The position numbers and the translations under genes are program-made. A stretch of DNA of 64,000 nucleotides from JAEUJM01 sp044221555. Its GTDB lineage: Bacteria > Actinomycetota > Acidimicrobiia > Acidimicrobiales > DATDAH01. The notes beneath the pieces were generated by a model. That model did not search any database. It was not told the DNA's origin and saw only the letters and a list, made by a program, of their open reading frames with translations. This document shows positions 17,285 to 27,460 of the stretch, piece after piece; the first letter of the stretch is position 1, and each line of letters opens with the position of its first letter. Location: the NCBI GenBank assembly GCA_044221555.1, contig JBGAOY010000001.1:620001-684000 (forward strand), given 5' to 3'.

Positions 17285-17701
17285 GTGGCGCGCCTGCGCT
17301 ACCTCGTCGACACCAGTGCGTTCGCCCGCCTCGATCAATCCCGAGTCGCTGCGGTGATCGCGCCACTCGTTGCAGCACGGGAGGCCGCGCTGTGCGCCCC
17401 GGTGGCGTTCGAGCTCGGCTACTCAGCCCGCAGCGCCGCCGACCATGCCGAGCTTGCCGATCGCCTGCACGCGTTCCCGATGGCCCCGGTCACGGACGCC
17501 GACCACGAACGAGCGCTCGAGCTTCAAGGCCTGCTTGCCGAGCGCGGCCACCACCGCGCACTGTCGCTGGTGGATGCCCTCGTGGCCGCGGTGGCGGAGA
17601 CCCATGACCTGACCATCCTCCACTACGACGCTGATTTCGAGCTCGTGTCAGACCTCACCGGTCAACCCCACGAATGGGTGGTCGAGCGGGGCACCGACTG
17701 A
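17285..17701 (+). CDS. vapC: VapC-type PIN-domain ribonuclease toxin
   Basis: 138-residue PIN-domain toxin, presumed to cleave RNA (in other VapCs often tRNA or rRNA). The acidic active-site residues can be placed at Asp9 (LVDTSAF), Glu43 (FELGYSAR), Asp97 (LVDALVAA) and Asp115 (HYDADFEL). The GTG start at 17285 abuts the vapB stop with no gap, typical of coupled translation. All catalytic residues are present, so the toxin is probably intact. It converges with leuS, 24 bp away. Confidence 0.86.
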   Translation: MARLRYLVDTSAFARLDQSRVAAVIAPLVAAREAALCAPVAFELGYSARSAADHAELADRLHAFPMAPVTDADHERALELQGLLAERGHHRALSLVDALVAAVAETHDLTILHYDADFELVSDLTGQPHEWVVERGTD

Positions 17702-17725
17702 GACCCGCCGAGCGGCGCACCTGGC

Positions 17726-20193
<2,468 letters not shown>

Positions 20194-20197
<4 letters not shown>

Positions 20198-20253
20198 GCT
20201 TCCCGCTCTTGGCGCCGTCGGCGCCGGGCCGCTCGGGCCACCGCTTCGCTCAT
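20194..20253 (-). CDS. Arg-rich 19-residue leader ORF upstream of leuS
   Basis: An ATG at 20253 encodes MSEAVARAARRRRRQEREA and ends in a TGA overlapping the leuS ATG. The segment GTGGCCCGAGCGGCCCG (20225-20241) is identical to a segment in each 65-bp unit at 43160-43350, and it sits exactly 44 nt before the downstream start in both places, ending in the same AGAGCGGGA ribosome-site-like string. This fixed spacing argues for a true leader shared by two operons. Translation is not proven. Confidence 0.5.
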
Positions 20254-20358
20254 GTGCGCATCGTACCGACGGCGCCTCGCCCGCCCGGAACCCGATTCAA
20301 CCGTCATTCGGGTGTCTGGTGGGGACGGGGTGGCTGCTATCGTGTCCGGCGCACCCCA

Positions 20359-20434
20359 GGGGGCGTAGCTCAGCCTGGTAGAGCGCCTGCATGGCATGCA
20401 GGAGGTTTCGAGGGTTCAAATCCCTTCGCCTCCA
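20359..20434 (+). tRNA. tRNA-Ala (anticodon GGC)
   Basis: The acceptor arm GGGGGCG pairs with CGCCTCC and includes the G3:U70 pair that identifies alanine tRNAs. The D-arm is GCTC...GAGC. The anticodon stem CCTGC/GCAGG encloses ATGGCAT, giving anticodon GGC. The T-arm loop is TTCAAAT between GAGGG and CCCTT. Position 73 is A; a 3' CCA is not encoded (CCC follows). The variable region between the anticodon and T stems reads as 7 nt, slightly long. A TATCGT at 20338-20343 could be its -10 element. Confidence 0.92.
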
Positions 20435-20442
20435 CCCTGGAA

Positions 20443-20485
20443 AGCCCAGGCCAGACCCGGTCCCGTACCGGTCCTGGCCTGGGCT
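20443..20485 (+). terminator. Hairpin terminator after tRNA-Ala
   Basis: A 12-bp perfect stem, AGCCCAGGCCAG with CTGGCCTGGGCT, begins 9 nt after the tRNA. A second partial inner stem (CCGGT/ACCGG) lies between the arms. It is a good candidate for ending the tRNA transcript, although no T-run follows. Confidence 0.6.
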
Positions 20486-20530
20486 CTGTGCGTTCTCCGG
20501 TTGGGTTGACCACCGGAAGCCGCAGGTTCG

Positions 20531-20569
20531 TTGTCCATTTTTCGTCGCCTGGCGACGAAACATGGACAA
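20531..20569. repeat. 39-bp near-perfect palindrome downstream of tRNA-Ala
   Basis: The arms TTGTCCAT-T-TTTCGTCGCC and GGCGACGAAA-C-ATGGACAA pair over 18 of 19 positions around a single-base loop. Its local A+T content is higher than its surroundings. The element lies between tRNA-Ala and the convergent aldo/keto reductase gene. It may act as a bidirectional terminator or be the remains of a small mobile or attachment element. The rest of 20435-20666 shows no gene. Confidence 0.6.
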
Positions 20570-20666
20570 TGAAGGCGAAGGTCTCCGTCGATCTGGCAGT
20601 CGGTCCAGTCATTCGCACGCTCCTGTGGGACGTGCCTTCACGGGCCGAACCTCTCGCCGTTCGAGG

Positions 20667-21578
20667 TCAAGGCATCTCGACGCCGCGGGCGGCCTCGATG
20701 AGGCTGTACGCGTCGGCGCGAGTGAGTTGGGCACCGGTCGCCGCCGCCGCGAGGCTGAGGCGGTCGGGGCGCTGCGAGCCCACGATCGGCACGGGGCGGG
20801 ACGGGTGCGCCAGCAGGAAGGCCAGGCAGACCGCGGTCGCGTCAACGCCGTCACGGGCGGCGAGGGCGTCGAGGCGATCGCCCAGCGCCGCGGGCACGTC
20901 GCCGCCGCGCGCTCCCAGGCGGCCGCCACCCAGCGGGCTGTAGGCCAGCGGCACGGCACCGCGGCGACCGCACCAGTCGAGGGTGCCGTCGAACAGCGGC
21001 CGCAGGTCCAGCAGCGAGTACTCGGCCTGCACCGCGGCGATCGGGAAGGGCAGGTGGCGCTCGAGGTCGTCGAGTTGGGCCGTGGTGGCGTTCGACACCC
21101 CCACCTCGCGGATCTTCCCGGCGTCGCGCAGTGCGGCCAGTGCACCCGCCACCTCGGCCGGCGCGGTGAACAGGTCGACCCGATGCAGCTGGAAGAGGTC
21201 GATGCACTCGAGGCCCAGCCGTCGCAGCGACGCCTCGCAGGCCGACACGAGGTACCCGCCACTGGCGTCGTAGGGCACGCCGGGACGTATGCCCGCCTTG
21301 GTGGCGACAAGGATGCGGTCGGCGAGCGTGGGGTCGGCCGTGATCAGCCGGCCGAGGAGGGTTTCGGCTGCCCCGAAGGTGTCGTTCCCGTAGACGTCGG
21401 CGTTGTCGACGAGCACCCGCGCCCCGTCCACCGCGAACGAAGCAACCGCGGCGGACAGCGCCGCGGCGGCGCCGGCCGTGTCGTCGTCGGCGAACCGCCA
21501 GCACCCGAACGCCAGCGGGGCGATGGGTCCGAGGTCGCCGAGCGGGCGCGGGTCGGGCGAGACGAGGAGATCGGCGAT
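20667..21578 (-). CDS. Aldo/keto reductase-family protein, non-standard start
   Basis: NAD(P)H-dependent reductase with a TIM barrel. The tetrad can be placed: Asp and Tyr in VDNADVYGND, Lys in VATKAG, His in FQLHRVD; the C-terminal cofactor loop is PIVGSQRPDRL. The nearest ATG/GTG/TTG start, a GTG at 21431, would remove the first barrel strand, yet clear family sequence (RPLGDLGPIAPLAFGCWRF) extends upstream in frame to the stop of the PhyH gene. An ATC at 21576-21578 lies 7 nt after AGGG and is my best guess for the start; a point mutation or sequencing error of an ATG is equally possible. Confidence 0.75.
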   Translation of the reverse strand: MADLLVSPDPRPLGDLGPIAPLAFGCWRFADDDTAGAAAALSAAVASFAVDGARVLVDNADVYGNDTFGAAETLLGRLITADPTLADRILVATKAGIRPGVPYDASGGYLVSACEASLRRLGLECIDLFQLHRVDLFTAPAEVAGALAALRDAGKIREVGVSNATTAQLDDLERHLPFPIAAVQAEYSLLDLRPLFDGTLDWCGRRGAVPLAYSPLGGGRLGARGGDVPAALGDRLDALAARDGVDATAVCLAFLLAHPSRPVPIVGSQRPDRLSLAAAATGAQLTRADAYSLIEAARGVEMP

Positions 21579-21587
21579 GGCAGGGCC

Positions 21588-22310
21588 CTACGACGCGGCG
21601 GGGTGGCCGGGCAGCTCGTCGACGAACCCGGGCGTGGCGACACCGCCGCGGGCGGCCACGAAGTAGGGCGGCGACAGGTACGGGTCGAAGTGCTCGAGCG
21701 ACACGTACTCGACCACGTAGGCCCAGCGCAGCCGGTCGGACACGTTGGGGAGGGTGGCGTGCACGGTGTGCGAGGAGAACAACACCACGTCGCCGGTCTC
21801 GGCGGGGATGCAGATGGCACCGTCGGTGGGCTCGAGCACCCGCACCACGCCGTCGTCGTTGGCATGGGTCCACTGCCGACGGTGGCTGCCGGGCACCAAC
21901 CAGAGCCCACCGTTGTCGGCATCGGAGGGGCTGAGGCCGATCCACACCTGGAGGTGCTCGAAGTCGACCTGGCTGTACCCGTTGTCCTGGTGGAAGGGGA
22001 ACAGGGGCGCACCAGGCCCTTTCGCCACCGCCTGGTCCCAGCGGACCCACACGTCGGGGCCGAGCCGCTCGCACACCAGGTCGAGCAGCACGGGCTGGGT
22101 CACCCACGCCTGCAGATCAGGGCTGCAGGGCAACAGGTTGCTGGCGAACCGCATGGCCCCCTGGTTGAGTTGATCGTGGTGCGGGTTGACGGCATCGGCG
22201 GCCTCGATGAGGTCGATGACCCGCGCCATCTCCTCGGGGTCGAAGAGCCCACGGTGGATCGCGAATCCGTCCTCGGAGAGCGTGGCCCGCTCCAGGTCGA
22301 TCGTGCTCAT
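21588..22310 (-). CDS. Phytanoyl-CoA dioxygenase (PhyH)-family protein
   Basis: 240-residue Fe(II)/2-oxoglutarate-dependent oxygenase. The metal-binding pair H-x-D is in PFHQDNGY, and the distal His is in LFSSHTVHATLPN. WIGLSPSDADNGGLWLVPGSH is the usual core of the PhyH family. The ATG at 22310 is preferred; an ATG at 22337 is possible. The TAG stop is in the same reading frame as the aldo/keto reductase gene that follows, so only one codon separates the two open frames. The substrate is unknown. Confidence 0.84.
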   Translation of the reverse strand: MSTIDLERATLSEDGFAIHRGLFDPEEMARVIDLIEAADAVNPHHDQLNQGAMRFASNLLPCSPDLQAWVTQPVLLDLVCERLGPDVWVRWDQAVAKGPGAPLFPFHQDNGYSQVDFEHLQVWIGLSPSDADNGGLWLVPGSHRRQWTHANDDGVVRVLEPTDGAICIPAETGDVVLFSSHTVHATLPNVSDRLRWAYVVEYVSLEHFDPYLSPPYFVAARGGVATPGFVDELPGHPAAS

Positions 22311-22374
22311 CGGGCGTCCAGGGTAGTCGCCCCGCATCCACCCGCCGACGGGCACGAAGCACGCCGGGGCGAGG

Positions 22375-22749
22375 TCACTCCCCGACCGCGGCCTCGCTGG
22401 GCTCGGGCTGCCAGTCGACCCGGGGCACGTCGCTCCACAACCGCTCGAGGTCGTAGTAGTCGCGTTCTTCGTCGAGGAACACGTGGACCACGAAGTCGCC
22501 GTAGTCGAGCAGCACCCAGCGGCGGCCGTCGAGCCCCTCGGTGCGGAGCGGTCGCAGCCCACCGGCCACGGCCACCTGCTCCTCCACCTCCTCGGCGATG
22601 GTCTTCACCTGGCGCGGGTTCGAGCCGCTGGTGATCACGAACCACCCGGTGATGGACAGGACGTCGGACACGTCGAGGACGAGCGTGCGCTGACCCAGCT
22701 TGGCGTCGGCGGCGCGGGCCGCGGTGAGGACCATGTCGAGGCCGGTCAC
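22375..22749 (-). CDS. rsfS: Ribosome silencing factor (RsfS/Iojap)
   Basis: About 124 residues. It binds ribosomal protein L14 and blocks subunit joining when translation must be slowed. Family segments are TLVLDVSDVLSITGWFVITS, GSNPRQVKTIAEEVEEQ and WVLLDYGDFVVHVFLDEERD, ending YDLERLWSDVP. The GTG at 22749 gives an N-terminus of the expected length; an ATG at 22734 is also possible. It follows the LytR-type gene, whose stop is at 22772, in the conserved nadD-lytR-rsfS order. Confidence 0.9.
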   Translation of the reverse strand: MTGLDMVLTAARAADAKLGQRTLVLDVSDVLSITGWFVITSGSNPRQVKTIAEEVEEQVAVAGGLRPLRTEGLDGRRWVLLDYGDFVVHVFLDEERDYYDLERLWSDVPRVDWQPEPSEAAVGE

Positions 22750-22771
22750 CTCGGGTCGGATGGTTGTTCGA

Positions 22772-24262
22772 TCAGCCAGGGGGAACCACTCCAGGAGCCT
22801 CGGTGGGCGGGGTGATGGTGGGAGCCGCGCCGAACGGCACGGTCGTGGTGGGGGCGAAGGGGTCGACCGGGACGGTTGCCGCCGGCACCGCGGTGCTCGA
22901 CGTGGTGGTCGTCGCCGCCCCAGGGGCGGCAGCCGCATCGAAGTCGCGACCCACGATCACGGTGACGTCCACGTTATCGGTGACACCCTCGCGCAGCACC
23001 AGGCGCCCCCCACCGAGTGCGTCGAGCAGTCGCTGGGCCTGGTCGCGCTCGGCCCGGTCGTAGTACTGCAGCACCGTGGTGTCGTGGTCGAAGCTCTCGG
23101 CGTTGCCGACGATGGCGATCTCGGCACCCGCAGGCACGATCACCTGGGCCGCACTCGCGGCGGTGCCTTCCGTACCGGTGCCGTCGAGCACCCGGGCGCG
23201 CATCCTGCCCACACCCACGGGGAACGGGATGGTCTCGGCGACCAACTGGTCGACGGCGGCCTGGTCGGGGGCGTAGAGGTTCGAGTCGGTCGCGCCGACG
23301 CCGGGGATGCCGATCGGGGTCACCGGGAGTGTGTTGTACGAGGCATCGCCCTTGGCCAGGTCGCGCACGAACCGGCCGAGCCCCTTGTCGGTCTCGCCGG
23401 GCACCGCGTTCGGGTCCGTGGAGATCTTCACCGCGGCCAGCCACGCGGTCCAGAAGGCCTGCTGCCGCTCGAGACGGGTGAGGTCGTTCTCGTCGGCCCC
23501 ACGGGTGTTCACGAACAACCCGATCTGCTCGGGGGGAACCTGGATGTCGCCCTGGGCGAAGTTCACCACGGTGCCGGCGGCATCGGTGGCGGACAGCTCG
23601 ACGGGGTTCGAGATGGTCAACGGCCCGAGCGGGGCCACCAGGCTCGCCCACTGGTCGTTCGACAGGATCTCGACGCTCTCCTGGGTGGCCGCGACCAACA
23701 GCGTCTCGACCCGCTGCTCGAGGCCCGACTGGCCGGCACCCTGGTAGATCTCGTTGAGCGGGGCCTGGCCGGCCTCGGTGAACGGCAACTCCAGCTCGGT
23801 GCCGGCGGGGAAGAACGTCAGGTTGCCGCCCCCCGAGGCGTTGAGCGACAGCACCGTGACACCGCTGATCACGCCGGCGTCGTCGGTCTGGGTGACGAGC
23901 ATCGTGGGGGTGGGGTCCACGGCGGCCTCGTAGCCGGGGGCCGCGGGATCCGTGACCACGTTCAGCTCCCGCCCGGAGTTGCTGCGCAGCACCGCCTTGG
24001 CACCCACCACCGTCAGCACGGGAACGGCCAGCACGAGCAGGGTGAGCGTGCCGATGAAGGCCCATCGGGCCACCGGGCCCGTTCGGCGCGCGGCGCGCTC
24101 GTCGTCGGGCGTCCGCTCCCTTCGCCCCCGCCTCGATCGGCGCTCGGGCAACGCGTGCTCGGCCTCGGACTCGGCCGCCGCCTCGACCGCCTGGCGCTCA
24201 CGCCGACGTTGGGCGCGCTCACCGGTGCCGCTGGGAGGCAGGACCATGGGCTCGTGGCTCAT
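22772..24262 (-). CDS. LCP/LytR-type membrane protein with LytR C-terminal domain
   Basis: About 496 residues from the ATG at 24262, which has GGAG 8 nt upstream; a GTG at 24289 would overlap nadD. A charged cytoplasmic N-terminus precedes one membrane helix (WAFIGTLTLLVLAVPVLTVVG). The extracellular middle resembles an LCP domain (ISGVTVLSLNASGGGNL; VVNFAQGDIQVP), but I could not place the usual catalytic arginines with confidence. The LytR_C domain (RMRARVLDGTGTEGTA...VTVIVGRDF) is followed by a Thr/Pro tail. LCP enzymes attach glycopolymers to peptidoglycan; whether this member is active is open. It lies between nadD and rsfS as in many actinomycetes. Confidence 0.75.
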   Translation of the reverse strand: MSHEPMVLPPSGTGERAQRRRERQAVEAAAESEAEHALPERRSRRGRRERTPDDERAARRTGPVARWAFIGTLTLLVLAVPVLTVVGAKAVLRSNSGRELNVVTDPAAPGYEAAVDPTPTMLVTQTDDAGVISGVTVLSLNASGGGNLTFFPAGTELELPFTEAGQAPLNEIYQGAGQSGLEQRVETLLVAATQESVEILSNDQWASLVAPLGPLTISNPVELSATDAAGTVVNFAQGDIQVPPEQIGLFVNTRGADENDLTRLERQQAFWTAWLAAVKISTDPNAVPGETDKGLGRFVRDLAKGDASYNTLPVTPIGIPGVGATDSNLYAPDQAAVDQLVAETIPFPVGVGRMRARVLDGTGTEGTAASAAQVIVPAGAEIAIVGNAESFDHDTTVLQYYDRAERDQAQRLLDALGGGRLVLREGVTDNVDVTVIVGRDFDAAAAPGAATTTTSSTAVPAATVPVDPFAPTTTVPFGAAPTITPPTEAPGVVPPG

Positions 24263-24275
24263 GTGGCCCGCTCCG

Positions 24276-24872
24276 TCATCGGCCGTCACGATAGAGCCCG
24301 AGGGCCTCGATCCCCGAAATGACCGCCGGTGACACGAGGAAGTCGAGCGGCCGTCCGTCGACCACCCGAGCCCGGAGGTCGGTGGAGGAGATCTCGAGGC
24401 GGGGCAGCTCCACCTGCTCGGTGATCCAGCCCGGCGGCGGCCCCCAGGAGCCGCCGGGGCGATCGACCACCACGATCACGGCGGCGTCGCGCACCTCGTC
24501 CACCCGCTCCCACGTCGGCAGCCCGGCGGCGGCGTCGCTGCCGACGATCACGTACAGCTCCCGTTCGGGGTCCTCGGCGAGCAGCTCGGCCACGGTGTCG
24601 GCCATGTAGGACTCGCCGCCCCTCCGGATCTCGCGATCATCCACCTCCAGCCCGTCCACGTCTCCCACGGCCAGCCGCACCAGTTCGAGCCGGATCTCGG
24701 CTGGGCTGATGGCGCGGTCGCCCACCTTCTGCCAGGGCACGTTGGCCACCACGAGCAGCACGACATCGAGCTCGAGGCAATGACGGGCGTTGACCGCGGC
24801 GGCGAGGTGCCCGATGTGGGGTGGGTCGAAGGTGCCCCCGAAGATGCCGATCCGCCGACCCGTGCTGATCAC
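24276..24872 (-). CDS. nadD: Nicotinate-nucleotide adenylyltransferase
   Basis: 198-residue enzyme of NAD synthesis that adenylates nicotinic acid mononucleotide. The nucleotidyltransferase motif GIFGGTFDPPHIGH is at the N-terminus, and the second signature ISSTDLRARV lies near the C-terminus; ELYVIVGSDAAAGLPTWERV is typical of NadD. GTG start at 24872. It heads the nadD-lytR-rsfS group. In many Gram-positive bacteria proA precedes it closely; here proA lies 17 kb away. Confidence 0.93.
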   Translation of the reverse strand: MISTGRRIGIFGGTFDPPHIGHLAAAVNARHCLELDVVLLVVANVPWQKVGDRAISPAEIRLELVRLAVGDVDGLEVDDREIRRGGESYMADTVAELLAEDPERELYVIVGSDAAAGLPTWERVDEVRDAAVIVVVDRPGGSWGPPPGWITEQVELPRLEISSTDLRARVVDGRPLDFLVSPAVISGIEALGLYRDGR

Positions 24873-24959
24873 CGCGTGAGTCTACGGGTGGCACCCTGCC
24901 GCCGGCCGTCGCGGCTGGAGCCGCCCGGGCGGGATCCTGAGTGCGCGCGGCGGTGGGGA

Positions 24960-27155
24960 TCAGGGATTGCCGTCCGCGCCGAGCACCCGGGACCACTCGA
25001 TCAGCGTCTCCCCGCGCTCGGTCGGCACGAATTCCTCGGAGGAGTTGGCGATCACCAGGGATCCCTCGCAGGGAGCGGGGGCCGGTTGGCAGGGCGGCCC
25101 GGCGTCGGGGAAGGTGAGCCGGTAGGCGGAGTCGGCGCCGCCGTAGGGCGACGAGGCGCCGATCACGTTGTTGCGGTACTGCGGGGTGGGGCCCACGATG
25201 AAGTTCGTGTGCGCCGGATCGGGATAGGTCGCCTCGAGGTAGTCGAGCAGGGCCACCACGTCGCCCCCTGCTCTGCTCCAGGACTGCAGCGACAGGAACT
25301 GGCCCGTGAGCGCGATGAGGAGCAGGACGGCAGCGGCCCCGGCGGTGATCATCGGGATCCGTCGCCACAGGAACACGCCGAGACCGGCCAACATCATCGC
25401 CGCACCGACCGACGACACCGCGTAGAGCCGGTCGTTGAACCCCAGCACACCGGTGGTCGCAGTGAACGAGACGGTGAGCCCGAGCGCCATCACCCCGACA
25501 CCGGCGAGCACGAGCGAGGGGCCGGCGTTCCGGGCCCGGTCACCCGCCAGCCACCACACGAGGCACACCGCGACGCCCGTCGCCACCACGGCACCCACCA
25601 GCATCACCAGCCGTTCCGGCGTGTCGAGGTCGCCGAAGAGCCCGAGGCCGAAGTGCCCTGACCACAGCGTGGCGGGGCTGGGCATCCGCAGGTCGAGGGG
25701 ATAGACCGGGTGGGCCCGTGACCACGCAGTGGCCGCCCCCACGAACACGAGGGTCGCGGCGCGCCTCCAGAGCGTGATCGGGCGCACCGGCGACACGGCA
25801 TCGGCGCGCAGCGGCACGAGGGGCGTCGCCACGAGCACCGTGGCCGCGAACGCGGCGGGTATCGACAGCTCGTAGCAGAGGATGGACGCCGCGAACGCCA
25901 GCCCGGCGAGGAGCCATCGCCCGTGGGTGAAGGCCAACATCCCCAGCGCGAACAAGAGCGCACCGACTGCGATCTGGCTGGTGCCTGACCACACGGTCAT
26001 CGACTGGTGGATCGGCAGCAGCACCCAGACGGCGGTCACCAGCAGTGCCATGGCCCGGTCGAGGAACCGCGCGAAGACGAGGTAGAGCACCAGGACGAGG
26101 GCCACGTTGATCGCCGTGAGCACCGCGAACTGGATCAGGGGATGGGGCCCGACGATGCCGTGGAGCAGGGTGAACGTGAGCCAGGCTCCAGGACGGGCGT
26201 GGACGAGGTCCTGCCCGGTCGGCACGGAGTCCCACGTGCCTGCGCTGGCGCGCTGGTACTCCAGGCTCCAGTCGTCGAGCACGAAGTTGACCCCGTTCCA
26301 GACGTACAGCGCCGCCCGAGCGACCACGAGGAGGGTCAGCAGCACGAACGCCGTCCGGCGACGGTGGGCCCAACCGAGGTCGAGCGTTCCGCCGTCGCGC
26401 CGGGACACTCGGAGGCGCGGCAACGAATCGGTGAGCTCGGCCGGCAGCGGCCGGGCCCTCGTGTACTCACGGGCCGCGGCGATCAGCAAGCCGGCCACGA
26501 GACCGATCAGCAGGCCCTTGGCCGCGGCCTCCCACGGGCGAGGTGCCACTGGGCCACCGGCCGCGGTCGGCCCGAGCGAGACGTGGGCCGTGTCGGCCAC
26601 CGCCGCCAGCCCGGCCTGGAAGTCGGCCAGGCGCGCCTGTTGCTCGGCGAGCGACGCGCTGACGTCCTCACCCGCGGCCTGGCGGGCGAGGAGGTCGTCG
26701 ACCACACGTTGGGTGAAGTCGACGGAGCTGTTGGCCTGGCCGGTGGCGGTCTCCTGCCGGACGGTCAGGTACGTGGTCGCCGCCGTGTTGGCCACCGACT
26801 CGGCGAACGGGCCACTGATCGAGCGGGCGACGAAGGCGATCGTGTCGTCCGACACCGGCTCGACCCGGATGGAGTGGTCGAACGACACCTGGGCATCGGC
26901 CCGCCCGAGCACGGCCTCGCTGCGAACGGTGTCCAACTCGCGCGCGATCGCCTGCGCCGGCGTGGTCGGCGCATCCGGCGCCCCGAACCGCTGCTCGAGC
27001 GACACCGGGGCCAGTTGCACCTCGACGCGCGACTCGTAGACGTTCGGCGACAGCGCGCTCGCCGTACCGAACAGCGCGGCGCCGCCGACGGCGGCCGCCA
27101 CGATGATCCATGCCTGCCGGCGCAACGCTCCGAGCAGGGTCCGAGGCTCTGGCAC
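24960..27155 (-). CDS. Fusion of Wzz-like chain-length domain and multipass membrane (GT-C-like) domain
   Basis: 731 residues, GTG start. Residues 1-230 look like a Wzz/polysaccharide co-polymerase unit: helix at about 16-35, an extracellular helical part with repeated Ala/Gln/Glu (LAEQQARLADFQAGLA), and a second helix at about 215-230. Residues about 265-620 have about ten membrane helices, with VLDDWSLEY after the first extracellular loop, similar in layout to GT-C-fold glycosyltransferases. A soluble tail of about 110 residues follows. I cannot name a family for the second half. The join is in one uninterrupted frame. Divergent from the sigma factor gene across 305 bp. Confidence 0.65.
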   Translation of the reverse strand: MPEPRTLLGALRRQAWIIVAAAVGGAALFGTASALSPNVYESRVEVQLAPVSLEQRFGAPDAPTTPAQAIARELDTVRSEAVLGRADAQVSFDHSIRVEPVSDDTIAFVARSISGPFAESVANTAATTYLTVRQETATGQANSSVDFTQRVVDDLLARQAAGEDVSASLAEQQARLADFQAGLAAVADTAHVSLGPTAAGGPVAPRPWEAAAKGLLIGLVAGLLIAAAREYTRARPLPAELTDSLPRLRVSRRDGGTLDLGWAHRRRTAFVLLTLLVVARAALYVWNGVNFVLDDWSLEYQRASAGTWDSVPTGQDLVHARPGAWLTFTLLHGIVGPHPLIQFAVLTAINVALVLVLYLVFARFLDRAMALLVTAVWVLLPIHQSMTVWSGTSQIAVGALLFALGMLAFTHGRWLLAGLAFAASILCYELSIPAAFAATVLVATPLVPLRADAVSPVRPITLWRRAATLVFVGAATAWSRAHPVYPLDLRMPSPATLWSGHFGLGLFGDLDTPERLVMLVGAVVATGVAVCLVWWLAGDRARNAGPSLVLAGVGVMALGLTVSFTATTGVLGFNDRLYAVSSVGAAMMLAGLGVFLWRRIPMITAGAAAVLLLIALTGQFLSLQSWSRAGGDVVALLDYLEATYPDPAHTNFIVGPTPQYRNNVIGASSPYGGADSAYRLTFPDAGPPCQPAPAPCEGSLVIANSSEEFVPTERGETLIEWSRVLGADGNP

Positions 27156-27460
27156 GGCGAGAGTGTAGGTGGGGTCTCGGCTGGGGTTGTCCCGAGCCCC
27201 CGTTTCGTGTCATTCTTGTTACAGCAGCGGCGCGCTCTGCCCGCCTCTTCCACCGCACGTGTTCTCCGCGCTCCAGTGTGTCCTGGTGGTGACCGATGTC
27301 ACCCTGACCCACGGAACAAGGGCGCATCTCCCGGTGGTTGCAGAGAACGCCGGTAGGGCTACATGTCGATGTCCTGCCTGCTCCGAAGAAATGTCTGGTA
27401 GCTGGGAATGACAGGGCAGTAATTCTCGTTACAACCCGTAGTTCCCGTGGAAAAGGTGTC
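27156..27460. promoter_or_regulatory. Divergent control region between Wzz-fusion and sigma-factor genes
   Basis: No gene is seen in this 305-bp stretch. It holds a 16-bp palindrome GGTGACCGATGTCACC at 27288-27303, which contains the CRP/FNR-type core GTGA-N6-TCAC. The motif ATTCTTGTTACA (27213-27224) recurs as ATTCTCGTTACA (27422-27433), once near each gene's start. AAAGG at 27450-27456 serves as ribosome site for the sigma gene. Exact -10/-35 elements are not assigned. Confidence 0.5.

Noticed and set aside
21588..21590. TAG read as pyrrolysine between PhyH and the reductase
   Set aside because: No pyl genes are in view and the lineage is not expected to use pyrrolysine; an odd start codon is simpler.
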